This document shows, piece by piece, positions 52,987 through 61,631 of a stretch of 64,000 nucleotides of DNA. The stretch's first letter is position 1. Each line of letters opens with the position of its first letter. The notes beneath the pieces were generated by a model, which ran no database searches, had not been told where the DNA came from, and was given only the letters and a program-made list of their open reading frames with translations. The DNA is taken from contig NZ_WVID01000023.1 of assembly GCF_010091925.1 (NCBI RefSeq), forward strand, positions 1 through 64,000, read 5' to 3'. Both the position numbers and the translations under genes were made by a program. Source of the DNA: Nostoc sp. B(2019). GTDB lineage: Bacteria; Cyanobacteriota; Cyanobacteriia; Cyanobacteriales; Nostocaceae.

Positions 52987-55032
52987 TTAAGGATGAGGTT
53001 CTGACGGCAGATTATTCAAGTAAATCTCTACCGCCTCGTTAACTAGCTGAGTCATCGGCTTACCTTGGCGAGTTGCGGCTTCCTTCACCTTGATGTAAAT
53101 GTCATCTTGTAGGCTGACGCGACGCCGCGATTTACCGGTAGCAATGGTAGTATTAGCGATCGCTACTTCCTGATACCCACTCTCTTCGGTAATTTCTGCA
53201 ATCGTAGAGTCTGCCATTGTTTCCACTAAACCATCGCTATCGTCTGTAGTCTCTGCCGTTGCAACGGTTTGAGATTCGTAATTAGCAGCAAATTCGCGGA
53301 TGGCATCAAAACCAACGCGATCGCAAAAATCCCCAAAGCTTTCCCCTGATTTGCGTGATTGCTTGAAGTAGTTAAAAATGGGTTCTAGCTGGGTTTCCAA
53401 ATCGTTATGGTGCAGGCGTTCCATGTAAGGTAGTGCCAGTCTGGTTTGATCTGGCGAACCCCCTAACCATAATTGGTAAGATTCTGGAGCACTACCAACA
53501 AAGCCCAGTTCTGCCAAGTAGGGACGAGCGCAACCGTTAGGGCAGCCTGTCATCCTTACCACAAAATGCTCGTTTTGTAAACCTAATTTATCCAATAGGT
53601 TGCGAATTCGCTCTAAAATGCCTGGTATTGCCCGTTCCGATTCGGTGATTGCTAAGCCGCAAGTGGGCAAAGCTGGGCAAGCCATTGCATAACGCACCAA
53701 AGGCTCGATTTTTTCAGGTTCAGAGACGACGCCACGACGGTTGAGAATGTCTTGAATAACTTGCTTATTCTCTGGTTCGATGTCGTAAAAAATCAGGTTA
53801 TGGTTGGGCGTTAGGCGGATAGGCAAGTTAAATTGCTCAACAATTTCCCGTAAGGCAGTTTTCAGTTGAAACCTACCTTCATCCTTAATCCGCCCATTGT
53901 CAATGGAAATTCCTAAGAATAACTTGCCATCGCCTTGCTCATCCCAGCCGAGGTAGTCTTGATATTTAAACTCTGGCAGTGGTTTGAAGGGTTCAACTGG
54001 TTTGCCAAAATATTCTTCGACTTTGGCGCGGAATTTATCCACACCCCAATCGTTAATTAAATATTTTAATCTGGCATGACGGCGGTCAGTGCGATCGCCA
54101 TAATCTCTCTGGGTAGCGACAATCGCTTTCACGGCGTCATAAACATCATCCTTGGCTACATAGCCAATTGCATCTGCTAGCCTAGCGAATGTTTCTTCTT
54201 TATTGTGTGTTCTACCTAAACCGCCACCAGCAAAGATATTAAATCCTTCTAATTCTCCCTGCTTATTGGTAATTACTACTAAGGTGAGGTCTTGGGAATA
54301 TAAATCAACCGAATTATCTCCTGGCACTGTTACGCAAATTTTGAACTTACGCGGCATGTAGTGCGTGCCATAAATCGGTTCTTCAGTGCCATGAATAATT
54401 GTGCCATTGCCATTACGCTGCCTGGCTACCTTCACCTCTGGGTCTTCTTCCGCACTGATTGCCTTTTCCCCATCTAACCAGATTTCGTAATAAGCACCCG
54501 TTTGCCCTGACAGTAAGTCAGCAATATTCTGAGCATATTTCCAAGCATATTGGTACTCTGGGCGATTCTTATATGGGACTGGTGGCGCCATCACATTGCG
54601 GTTAATATCGCCGCAAGCTCCCAAAGTCGAACCCAAATTTTTGACGATGGTGGCAATTGCTGTTTTGAGATTCTTTTTTAAAATCCCGTGCATTTGAAAC
54701 CCTTGACGGGTGGTTGTTCGCAATGTGTGATTACCATATTCATCAGCCAGCTTGTCTAAAGCCAGATACAGCTGCGGCGGTACTAAACCACCTGGATTTT
54801 TTGTCCGCAGCATAAATTGATAATCTTTCTCCTGACCTTTAGCGCGATTATCACGGTTATCCTGCTGGTAAGAACCGTGGAACTTCAGGAGTTGTACAGC
54901 ATCTTCGGTAAAGTGGGTTGTGTCCTGAAGTATTTCGGTTGCTACAGGTTCACGCAAAAAGTTACTTTTTTCTTTGATGCCTTCTACTTTGGAAGGCTTA
55001 CGGTTGACTATGGGGGGAGCAGATTTAACCAT
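52987..55032 (-). CDS. sir: Ferredoxin-sulfite reductase with C-terminal ribbon-helix-helix segment
   Basis: The enzyme reduces sulfite to sulfide with six electrons from ferredoxin using siroheme and a 4Fe-4S cluster. The cluster ligands are visible in [10 protein letters not shown] (Cys-x5-Cys) and GCPNGCARP (Cys-x3-Cys). Other blocks are [35 protein letters not shown] and [11 protein letters not shown]. After the catalytic core ends near residue 585 a Thr/Ala/Glu-rich linker leads to residues 635-675, reading [18 protein letters not shown] then [16 protein letters not shown], a CopG/Arc-type ribbon-helix-helix pattern. That suggests DNA binding or dimerisation in addition to catalysis. The start is ATG at 55032. 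Confidence 0.93.
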   Translation of the reverse strand: MVKSAPPIVNRKPSKVEGIKEKSNFLREPVATEILQDTTHFTEDAVQLLKFHGSYQQDNRDNRAKGQEKDYQFMLRTKNPGGLVPPQLYLALDKLADEYGNHTLRTTTRQGFQMHGILKKNLKTAIATIVKNLGSTLGACGDINRNVMAPPVPYKNRPEYQYAWKYAQNIADLLSGQTGAYYEIWLDGEKAISAEEDPEVKVARQRNGNGTIIHGTEEPIYGTHYMPRKFKICVTVPGDNSVDLYSQDLTLVVITNKQGELEGFNIFAGGGLGRTHNKEETFARLADAIGYVAKDDVYDAVKAIVATQRDYGDRTDRRHARLKYLINDWGVDKFRAKVEEYFGKPVEPFKPLPEFKYQDYLGWDEQGDGKLFLGISIDNGRIKDEGRFQLKTALREIVEQFNLPIRLTPNHNLIFYDIEPENKQVIQDILNRRGVVSEPEKIEPLVRYAMACPALPTCGLAITESERAIPGILERIRNLLDKLGLQNEHFVVRMTGCPNGCARPYLAELGFVGSAPESYQLWLGGSPDQTRLALPYMERLHHNDLETQLEPIFNYFKQSRKSGESFGDFCDRVGFDAIREFAANYESQTVATAETTDDSDGLVETMADSTIAEITEESGYQEVAIANTTIATGKSRRRVSLQDDIYIKVKEAATRQGKPMTQLVNEAVEIYLNNLPSEPHP

Positions 55033-55276
55033 TAGTAAAATTGTTATAGTATTCTCAATAAGACATCAGTGAACGGCAAAGCTGCAAAATATGAGCATTC
55101 TTGCAGATGATCCCCGGTAATCCGGCCGGGATAATGGGGAATATTTTAATTTTACCACGCTCAAAGCTGGCTTTGTCAGTGAAGCAACACTTAACAAAAC
55201 CAGCTCATTTATAGTTGTGCGTTTTGAGTGCTGAGTCCTAAGTAAAGTATAGATTGACTTAGGACTAAGTAATCTT

Positions 55277-55816
55277 TTATTTGAAGCGATAGCCAATACC
55301 ACCATTGATGCTAACAGCGGAAGCATCACTATTTTGGTAGGCACTAAGTCCTACTTTGGCATTAGTGTAGACGAGAAAATTATTAGCAACTTCCGATTCA
55401 ACACCAGCACCTATCACTACTGCATCTCTGTTACCGATGGGAGTTGGCGAACCATCTTTCTCTACAAAAGAATAACCACCAGTTAAATAGGCATTAGTTC
55501 TATTAGCGATGGGCACATCTACGGAAACTTCTGGGATGATAGCACTCGTCTTATCACTCCAGAGAACATTACCGCGTGCAGAAAACGGTGTATTTCTCAA
55601 TTTCACGCGGCCTGTGACATTACCACCAAATGTGGCAGCATCGTTATTACCTTGTCCACCATTAGTAACGCCAGCAGCAACACCAGCACCCACATAACTA
55701 GCGTCAGTACCCTTTTTTGTTTGAGCAGAAGCTTCGCTAGCTGATAGAAGAACAGGAGCAATTACTAATGAAGACAATGCAGAAAATGTCAGAAAAGACT
55801 TGAGCAAGCGTTTCAT
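55277..55816 (-). CDS. Secreted beta-barrel-like outer membrane protein
   Basis: From the ATG at 55816 the product is 179 residues with a Sec signal peptide ending near SASEASAQ. The mature part is made of alternating beta strands rich in Gly, Ala, Val and Asn (YVGAGVAAGVTNGG, VTGRVKLRNTPFSARGNVLW, AYLTGGYSFVEKD, AVVIGAGVESEV) and ends in GGIGYRFK, with an aromatic near the C-terminus as in outer membrane barrels. An upstream TTG start at 55828 is less likely. The family is not assigned; a small eight-stranded barrel is plausible. Confidence 0.7.
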   Translation of the reverse strand: MKRLLKSFLTFSALSSLVIAPVLLSASEASAQTKKGTDASYVGAGVAAGVTNGGQGNNDAATFGGNVTGRVKLRNTPFSARGNVLWSDKTSAIIPEVSVDVPIANRTNAYLTGGYSFVEKDGSPTPIGNRDAVVIGAGVESEVANNFLVYTNAKVGLSAYQNSDASAVSINGGIGYRFK

Positions 55817-56209
55817 AAACTTGACCAAAATTTATAGTTTTTACCTGTATATTCCAGGTCGAAACCTAGATAAGAATGTTCCAGATAATCCCTAGTTTTT
55901 GTTAAATGATTATTGCTATTAACGCAAAATATTTGCAGATGAATCCTCCATCAAATTTATAAATAAGCGGTTATAATTATATTTCAGTGTCTTTCCAACT
56001 GTGTTAACGAACCAAAAGTAGACGCTTTTTAAACTGGCACAAAATCTGGAACTAAAAGTTAGTCAGTATATAGCAAATAAAATGTTTAATTAACACTTTT
56101 TTGCCAAGTTTTTCACATAGGATTAAACAATAGGCTGTAACATCTATTGCAATAAGACATAAGGGAATCTATTAAGTTAATTTTTGGTAATTCTCATGGA
56201 GATTGAATA
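55817..56209. other. Intergenic region between divergent genes
   Basis: About 390 bp of AT-rich DNA holding the two divergent promoters. A GGAG box at 56198 belongs to the ADP-ribosylglycohydrolase gene. I see no small gene or repeat. Confidence 0.4.
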
Positions 56210-57151
56210 ATGCTAACCGCTGCAAAAACGTTGTCTGGTTTGATGGGTTTATGTGTCGGTGATGCGTTGGGTGTGCCAGTGGAGTTTACTAGCCGCGCTG
56301 AACGAGTCAAATCTCCAGTAACGTCCATGTTGGGTTATGGCACGTGGAATCAACCACCAGGAACTTGGTCTGATGATAGTTCGCTGACGTTTTGCCTAGC
56401 AGAATGTCTTTGTAGAGGGTATTCGTTGGATGCTATAGCTAATTCCTTTTGGCGCTGGTACAAGGAAGCTTACTGGACTCCCCGTGGCGATGTATTTGAT
56501 ATTGGACAAACTACCCACACAGCAATTATGCGCCTGAAACAGGGAGTTCAACCTCATCAGGCAGGTGGCAAGGTTGAAAATAGTAATGGCAATGGTTCTT
56601 TGATGAGAATTTTGCCGATGGCTTATTGTCACAGAAACTTAACTTTGGGCGAATTGTTGGCGCGGGTGCATGATGTTTCTGCGATTACTCATGCTCATGC
56701 GCGATCGCAAATGGCCTGCGGCATTTATATTAGTATTGCAGTGGCACTCTTAGAAGGGGCTGACCCGCAAACAGCTTACTTACAAGCATTACAAGATATC
56801 CAACCAATTTATTCTGTGCGGGAATTTTTGTTAGAAAAGCCGCATTTTGGCAGAGTTTTCAGTGGTGAGATTGCTAAGTTGCCAGTAGAAGAGATTAATT
56901 CAGGTGGCTATGTGATTGATACACTGGAGTCATCGCTGTGGTGTTTGTTAAATAGCTCATCTTATTCTGAAGCGGTATTGAAAGCTATTAACTTAGGTGG
57001 AGATGCTGATACTACTGCTGCTGTGACTGGCGGGTTAGCAGGAATTTACTACGGGATGGAAAATATTCCCCAACAATGGATTAATCAAATTGCTCGTAAA
57101 CAGGACATTATCTACTTGGCAGAGCGTTTTGCAAGGGCTGTTTACAGCTAG
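56210..57151 (+). CDS. ADP-ribosylglycohydrolase family protein
   Basis: The 313-residue protein has the DraG/ARH fold with its binuclear metal site: GLCVGDALGVPVEF at the N-terminus, GTWSDDSSLTFCLAE (metal ligands in SDDS), SNGNGSLMRILP and NLGGDADTTAAVTGGLAG near the C-terminus (Asp and Thr ligands). It should remove ADP-ribose from a protein or nucleic acid; the target is unknown. A GGAG ribosome-binding site supports the ATG. No ADP-ribosyltransferase gene is adjacent. Confidence 0.92.
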   Translation: MLTAAKTLSGLMGLCVGDALGVPVEFTSRAERVKSPVTSMLGYGTWNQPPGTWSDDSSLTFCLAECLCRGYSLDAIANSFWRWYKEAYWTPRGDVFDIGQTTHTAIMRLKQGVQPHQAGGKVENSNGNGSLMRILPMAYCHRNLTLGELLARVHDVSAITHAHARSQMACGIYISIAVALLEGADPQTAYLQALQDIQPIYSVREFLLEKPHFGRVFSGEIAKLPVEEINSGGYVIDTLESSLWCLLNSSSYSEAVLKAINLGGDADTTAAVTGGLAGIYYGMENIPQQWINQIARKQDIIYLAERFARAVYS

Positions 57152-57272
57152 TATTGCTCCTCACACTACTAATTGTGTTCTGGCCGCCGTCAATGATTGG
57201 CTTCCTCTTCTAGCGCCATTCTCAATACGGTTCAGTTAAGGTTTTTTGATGAAAATTCTAGATCATCATAAA

Positions 57273-57292
57273 AGACGCGATAAATCGCGTCT
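57273..57292 (+). terminator. Perfect 9-bp hairpin after the ADP-ribosylglycohydrolase gene
   Basis: AGACGCGAT (57273-57281) and ATCGCGTCT (57284-57292) form a hairpin with a 2-nt loop on paper; in practice the loop would be larger. It is followed by GTTGTTATT, a weak T-rich stretch. It is the most likely end of the preceding gene's transcript. Confidence 0.5.
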
Positions 57293-57353
57293 GTTGTTAT
57301 TGGTCTTTTGCTGCTCGACTCAGCCAAGGCAAAAGCATTCATAAAATTGCCTC

Positions 57354-57497
57354 ATGAAATTTCTTGTTGATGCTCAGTTACCAGTGCGCCTTGCCCATTT
57401 CCTCAGAGCTTCAGGTTACGACACAATCCATACCAAAGATTTAATAAAGCAAAATGCTACGCTAGATACTGAAATTAATGACATACCAATAAAATAA
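57354..57497 (+). pseudogene. Truncated DUF5615 PIN-like toxin
   Basis: ATG at 57354 opens a 47-codon frame, MKFLVDAQLPVRLAHFLRAS then GYDTIHTKDL, with ATLDTEINDI. This is the N-terminal half of a DUF5615 PIN-like protein (normally about 110-120 residues), with the first catalytic Asp in VDAQLP. The frame ends at 57497 where a GC-rich repeat tract begins, so the C-terminal half with the other catalytic residues is missing. It is probably a toxin gene broken by repeat insertion or deletion. Confidence 0.7.
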
Positions 57498-57529
57498 AAC
57501 TCTCGGCAGTAAAACAGACCATCGGATAG

Positions 57530-57620
57530 CGCAGCGTTAGCGTTAGCGAAGCGGTAGCGAGGAACGAGCGTCCGTAGGAGCGTCGGAAACCTCCGCTCAG
57601 ACTTTCCGCTGCGGTTCGTT
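57530..57620. repeat. Dispersed GC-rich repeat next to a broken toxin gene
   Basis: A tract containing GCGCAGCGTTAGCGTTAGCG, GGAACGAGCGTCCG and TAGGAGCGTC is typical of dispersed Nostoc intergenic repeats and lacks coding potential. It begins about 30 bp after the truncated DUF5615 frame. Confidence 0.5.
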
Positions 57621-57671
57621 ATTCTGTAACAGTAAAGAGTGAGGAGTTATGAAAATCCTGACTCCTCACTC

Positions 57672-57998
57672 CTAGCTTTTAACTTGCTGAGAAATCCACT
57701 GCAAGTAGGCTTGAGAACCGGCAACAATTGGTAAGGCAATAATTTCTGACACTTCATAGGAGTGCAGTTCCTTAATTTTGGCTTCCAAAATAGGAAATTG
57801 CGCCAAATCAGTTTTAATCAGTAATTGCCATTCTTGCTCTTTGTGCAGTTCCCCTTGCCAAGTGTAGATTGAGTGGATTGGCAACAGACTTACGCAAGCA
57901 GCAAGTTTAGCTTCCACAAGGGCATTTGCGATCGCTTCTGCCTCCTGTAGGTTGCCAGTTGTCACCAATACCACACCATAGCCAGCAGGTGTCTCCAT
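57672..57998 (-). CDS. cutA: Divalent-cation tolerance protein CutA
   Basis: The 108-residue protein matches CutA1: VVLVTTGNLQEAEAIANALV, KLAACVSLLPIHSIYTWQGE, EWQLLIKT and HSYEVSEIIALPIVAGS. The conserved Cys in AACV and the trimer-forming YTWQG segment are present. CutA forms very stable trimers, binds copper and has been linked to metal tolerance, though its role is debated. It starts only 5 nt after the stop of the HTH gene upstream and is therefore probably the last gene of an operon. Confidence 0.93.
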   Translation of the reverse strand: METPAGYGVVLVTTGNLQEAEAIANALVEAKLAACVSLLPIHSIYTWQGELHKEQEWQLLIKTDLAQFPILEAKIKELHSYEVSEIIALPIVAGSQAYLQWISQQVKS

Positions 57999-58003
57999 AA
58001 CCT

Positions 58004-59011
58004 CTAAAGCGTGGTAGACAAGGAATAGACCTGACCATCAATCAACAGTCGTGTGATGCCCTTGGCTTGCAGATGAGTCCGAGCCTTGTGCAGCATTTTA
58101 CTATCGGGAACTTTAATTACGCGATCGCGCTTGGTAGAGAAGCGCTTTGCTACTCGATGGTTATCAAACACAGGCAAAGTCTTTTGCTGGTTTTCGAGGT
58201 TGGGAATTTGTCCCAAGTCGCCAAAGTCCTTCAGCGGTCGCGTAATTAACTCTGACGAACGGTCAATTACCAAATAGCAAGTTTTGGGCAAATGGGCTGC
58301 TGACAGTGGTAAAACTTCAACTGGTGCTTCACCTGGTCTTCGTCTTGCGACTAAAGGTCTTGGCTCGTCGAAGTCTTCATCCTCGTAATCTTCCTCCTCG
58401 AAATCGTCTTCTTCTAAATCGTCCTCTTCTAAATCGTCTAACTCCTCTGATTCATCTAGCAAGTCTTCGCCCAACATTTGGGCTATGACGGTTGCTTCTG
58501 GATGTTCAGTCTCTAGGATGGGGCTAGGGATGCTAGTTATTTCCGGCGGCTTTTGTTCTACAGGTTCTAATTTCTCTGCTACTCGTAGCCGTGGTTTTTC
58601 TTCTGCTGAGGAGCGTCGCCGCACTCGTCTACTAGCGGAAATTGATGCCTCCTCCGTAGAATCCTCTGAGTAAGGTTCCTCCTTGACCACAGGCGGCTGT
58701 GGTTCAATATCCGGCAACTTCAAGCGAGGGCTTCCGTTGCGAGGAAGTTCTTTCTCTGGCTCTGGCGGAATCAACAAAGGCAACTGCTCGTAGTTTACCT
58801 GTGCTCTACCTTCGGGAGTTCTAGCAGCACGTTTTAAAGAAACGAGATATTCGTACTCCTCTTCCTGCAAGGTACTTTTAAGCAGGCGGCTAATTGTCGA
58901 GTTGCTGACACCATAGCGATCTGCCAAAGTTGAGGTTGTTTCGGCAGTCTCTCGATATAACTTGAGAATTTCTTGCTTGTCGGAATCTGTTAGTTTTCTC
59001 ACGGTAGACAC
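58004..59011 (-). CDS. HTH domain protein with long acidic linker
   Basis: The 335-residue protein begins VRKLTDSDKQEILKLYRETA followed by TLADRYGVSNSTISRLL, a transposase-like (HTH_psq/IS630-type) helix-turn-helix. The middle contains Pro-rich linkers and a very acidic stretch of Asp/Glu at about residues 190-218. The C-terminal 90 residues are a small folded part (YLVIDRSSELITRPLKDF, RLLIDGQVYSL). It is no transposase: there is no DDE domain. I took the GTG at 59011 (MSTVRKL...). It lies 12 nt after the membrane protein gene and 5 nt before cutA, so the three are an operon. A regulatory role is likely. Confidence 0.7.
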   Translation of the reverse strand: MSTVRKLTDSDKQEILKLYRETAETTSTLADRYGVSNSTISRLLKSTLQEEEYEYLVSLKRAARTPEGRAQVNYEQLPLLIPPEPEKELPRNGSPRLKLPDIEPQPPVVKEEPYSEDSTEEASISASRRVRRRSSAEEKPRLRVAEKLEPVEQKPPEITSIPSPILETEHPEATVIAQMLGEDLLDESEELDDLEEDDLEEDDFEEEDYEDEDFDEPRPLVARRRPGEAPVEVLPLSAAHLPKTCYLVIDRSSELITRPLKDFGDLGQIPNLENQQKTLPVFDNHRVAKRFSTKRDRVIKVPDSKMLHKARTHLQAKGITRLLIDGQVYSLSTTL

Positions 59012-59023
59012 CAAAAATCTTTG

Positions 59024-59875
59024 CTAAGCTCGTTTTCGTCCACTGGTACGCCGCGATCGCCTTAATGATGCGTCATATTCTAGAACAGCTCCCATACCAA
59101 ATAAAACTCCACTAAACACCCAAAACACTTCTAATATCTCCCCACTTTGATAATTGGGCCCCTGGGCGTATTTAAACCACATATCTGCAATGTAGAGCGA
59201 AAATGCTGCCGCTGCAATCATTCGCCAAGACTGGGAAACTCTTCCTCCCCAAAAGGCTAGCAGTAGAGTGGTGGCAATAATTAACAGAACTACATCGCTA
59301 ACTACATAAAACCAGTTCAAAATAGCGACTAGTGGCTCTGAGGAAGTTGCCTGTTGCATAGAAATCCACCATGCTAACAAACTACCAAACACTGCAATTG
59401 CCAACACAATGAGCCACTGCCATCTTTCCAGATTGATTCGTCTGGAAGCCACGGCTAAAATCATGCCTGCGCCCAAGAACAGATAAGTCAGCACAAAAAA
59501 TATATCGCTTATAGACACATCCGGTTCTTCTTTTAAAACTATTTCTGTATAACCAAAAATTATCCCCCCTATAAAATAAGAAAGCATACCTAAGCCAATT
59601 GAGAGCCATACATTCCGACCACTGACAATTTGCGGACTAAGCCAGTTCCTCAAGCATAAGATACAGGCACCCAGATAAGCGAAGGCTTCAAAAATATTTG
59701 TCCCAACCACGTACCACTCGGCACGGCTTTCCATGCCATCTGCTGCGGGAATTTTGGCACTAAATAACAAAAAGTATAACAGTGCGAGTACGGCCCAACC
59801 CACACTAGCTATGACAATGTTCCCAGTGGTGAAAAGGGATTTAGAGCGGAATGAATTGTCGTAAGAATTATTCAT
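59024..59875 (-). CDS. Multi-pass membrane protein, unknown function
   Basis: The product, 283 residues from the ATG at 59875 (or 290 from 59896), has eight hydrophobic segments (IVIASVGWAVLALLYFLLF, FEAFAYLGACILCL, WLSIGLGMLSYFIGGIIFGY, IFFVLTYLFLGAGMILAVA, WLIVLAIAVFGSLLAWW, VVSDVVLLIIATTLLLAFW and two more). The tail RRSRRTSGRKRA is strongly basic and cytoplasmic. The pattern is reminiscent of membrane sensor regions of signalling proteins, but no output domain is attached. It is the first gene of the operon with the HTH gene and cutA. Confidence 0.65.
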   Translation of the reverse strand: MNNSYDNSFRSKSLFTTGNIVIASVGWAVLALLYFLLFSAKIPAADGMESRAEWYVVGTNIFEAFAYLGACILCLRNWLSPQIVSGRNVWLSIGLGMLSYFIGGIIFGYTEIVLKEEPDVSISDIFFVLTYLFLGAGMILAVASRRINLERWQWLIVLAIAVFGSLLAWWISMQQATSSEPLVAILNWFYVVSDVVLLIIATTLLLAFWGGRVSQSWRMIAAAAFSLYIADMWFKYAQGPNYQSGEILEVFWVFSGVLFGMGAVLEYDASLRRSRRTSGRKRA

Positions 59876-60013
59876 ATCTTGATTATGTAAATGCACTCTG
59901 CCAGTCTTTTGGCTGATGGGACTGTGTGGCTAGCAGTCTATTCGCCAAGCAATGCACAATCAAACGCCAAAAGCAAGTACCAGTGGCAGGAATTTTATTA
60001 AACATTTTCCATG

Positions 60014-60673
60014 CTACTGCCACAGTTTACTCAGTGACGATTGATTTAGCCAACTGATAAACAGCGATCGCTCTGCTTCTGGCATATCTTCTAACCTATA
60101 AAGCGCCTGATGGGCAAAATTGGCGTTGCCAAAATATGCTTTTCCCAATCGATGCAGTTCTTGCAAGAGGCTAACTAGATGATTTTCTTGCCAAGTAGGC
60201 AGTTTGGCTGTTTGCAAAGGATTTGTAGACATCAAGTGTTTAACTGCTTCTAGGGAAGATGCTTGAGGAAATTGCTTCTGCTGTAATACTTCTGCAATAT
60301 CTTTTTCAAATAATGCTGCTTGCCGAGTCCCTAAAAACTCTTCAATGTCGATATAAACTGCTTGTAGTAGCAAAATACTGGCTTGGATCAAAATCTCCGT
60401 CTTGCCATGACCACCTGTATCACTACCTAGCTGATCTAAACGGATTTTACCCCAAACGCTAAAGCGCTCCGGTTCTTCCAGCAATACACAGGCTTTACCC
60501 CGATTATCGGTTAATTCTCTCCACAAGGCTCTAGCTTCTTCCTCTTGACTAGCTTTAAAGACACTAATCAGGCGAAAGGTCTGCCCCTGATAATGGAGGA
60601 TCGGCACTTGCTGATCCCGTTTTGGGTGCTGAATGCTTGATATTTCAACATCCTGCCGTTTGAGAATAAACAT
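60014..60673 (-). CDS. Conserved hypothetical cyanobacterial protein
   Basis: The 219-residue protein is soluble, mixed alpha/beta at the start (DQQVPILHYQGQTFRLISVF) and helical later (EALRQ-rich; NPLQTAKLPTWQENHLVSLL). There is a conserved-looking block, WRELTDNRGKACVLLEEPERFSVWGK. I do not recognise a function. It is on the same strand as, and about 118 bp upstream of, the membrane protein gene. A GAGGAG box lies 15 bp before the ATG, rather far. Confidence 0.6.
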   Translation of the reverse strand: MFILKRQDVEISSIQHPKRDQQVPILHYQGQTFRLISVFKASQEEEARALWRELTDNRGKACVLLEEPERFSVWGKIRLDQLGSDTGGHGKTEILIQASILLLQAVYIDIEEFLGTRQAALFEKDIAEVLQQKQFPQASSLEAVKHLMSTNPLQTAKLPTWQENHLVSLLQELHRLGKAYFGNANFAHQALYRLEDMPEAERSLFISWLNQSSLSKLWQ

Positions 60674-61014
60674 GGCACTAGCAAATAACTCCTCACAGGG
60701 GCATTCTTAATATCGGATAAATAATCGCATTTGACAGCATTGCCAATAGTAGAATTACTTAACATGCTGATGGAATAAGCTTAATGATTGCGATCGCCCA
60801 CCAAGGGGCATTGAGACTAACGGGCAAATAACCCCTTGACAACACAATATATCTGACCAATACCCCATCTGCTTCGTTTTTAGTTTAGATTGACTGACTA
60901 GCGACTTGGATCTTAGCCTTGCTAGTAGTAAATCTGCAATTTTCGATTGCTTGTTGGTAACAGAAAACGATATAATCGTATAAGTGACTCCTTTGGGAGC
61001 CATTATATTAGCTT
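60674..61014 (+). promoter_or_regulatory. Upstream region of tRNA-Arg with candidate promoter
   Basis: A 340-bp gap. TTGCTT (60947-60952) and TATAAT (60971-60976) with an 18-bp spacer form a good promoter for the tRNA-Arg that starts at 61015. A small palindrome, GACTCC-TTTG-GGAGCC (60987-61002), lies in the leader. No gene is supported here. Confidence 0.55.
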
Positions 61015-61087
61015 GGGCGCGTAGCTCAGTGGATAGAGCAATTGCCTTCTAAGCAATCGGTCGCAGGTTCGAACCCTGCCGCGCTCG
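61015..61087 (+). tRNA. tRNA-Arg (anticodon TCT)
   Basis: A 73-nt cloverleaf: acceptor GGGCGCG pairs with CGCGCTC, D-arm TAGCTCAGTGGATAGAGCA, anticodon loop CTTCTAA with TCT, T-arm GCAGG-TTCGAAC-CCTGC. It reads AGA (and AGG by wobble). CCA is not encoded. Confidence 0.95.
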
Positions 61088-61297
61088 TTTGAACTTAACA
61101 TGAACCCTCAAATGAGGATTAATTTGACTGGATCATCCTAGTTCAGAACAAAAAACCAAGTAATATATCCAAACACTCTGAGCACAGTAGTCAAATCATA
61201 GCTATAAACGCAAGTAAGGGATTTAGTTTTGAACTTCTAAATCCCTCTATAGGGCTGAAACCCTTGAATTTACGTTAGACTTGCATCATATTTAAAA

Positions 61298-61369
61298 AGC
61301 CCGTGACGAGGATTGAACTCGTGACCTCACCCTTACCAAGGGTGTGCTCTACCACTGAGCCACACGGGC
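61298..61369 (-). tRNA. tRNA-Thr (anticodon GGT)
   Basis: On the minus strand a 72-nt cloverleaf with acceptor GCCCGTG pairing CACGGGC, D-arm GGCTCAGTGGTAGAGC, anticodon loop CTTGGTAA with GGT, and T-arm ACGAG-TTCAATC-CTCGT. It decodes ACC/ACT. CCA is not encoded. Confidence 0.95.
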
Positions 61370-61438
61370 GGAATACAACTATGAGCTATGTTAGCCTATC
61401 TTTAGCTCAAAATACAGTGCTCATATATTTTCGTGAGG

Positions 61439-61521
61439 TGGGCCGGGCTGGATTTGAACCAGCGTAGGCGCTAGCCAACGGATTTACAGTCCGTCTCCAT
61501 TAACCACTCGGACACCGACCC
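61439..61521 (-). tRNA. tRNA-Tyr (anticodon GTA)
   Basis: On the minus strand an 83-nt tRNA with acceptor GGGTCGG pairing CCGGCCC, anticodon loop CTGTAAA with GTA, and the long variable arm expected of bacterial tRNA-Tyr. The T-arm is GCTGG-TTCAAAT-CCAGC. It lies 69 bp from tRNA-Thr on the same strand and may be co-transcribed with it. Confidence 0.95.
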
Positions 61522-61594
61522 ATTTGTCTCACGATTCACAATAGTAGCATCACTTTTTTGAAATTTCAAGCTTTTTCCAAAAATTGTCGGTTGC

Positions 61595-61626
61595 AGAAAC
61601 CGAGTGTCTTGCAAAACTCGGTTTCT
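61595..61626 (-). terminator. 11-bp hairpin at the end of the ABC exporter gene
   Basis: AGAAACCGAGT (61595-61605) and ACTCGGTTTCT (61616-61626) form a perfect hairpin with a 10-nt loop just after the stop of the minus-strand exporter gene. The following minus-strand sequence is only moderately T-rich. It may be a terminator or a REP-like repeat. Confidence 0.55.
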
Positions 61627-61631
61627 AACGC

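Noticed and set aside
58004-59011. Transposase gene
   Set aside because: Only the HTH is transposase-like; there is no DDE or HUH catalytic domain and no flanking inverted repeats.
60755-61003. 82-codon minus-strand frame upstream of tRNA-Arg
   Set aside because: It covers the tRNA promoter antisense and shows no protein-like features.
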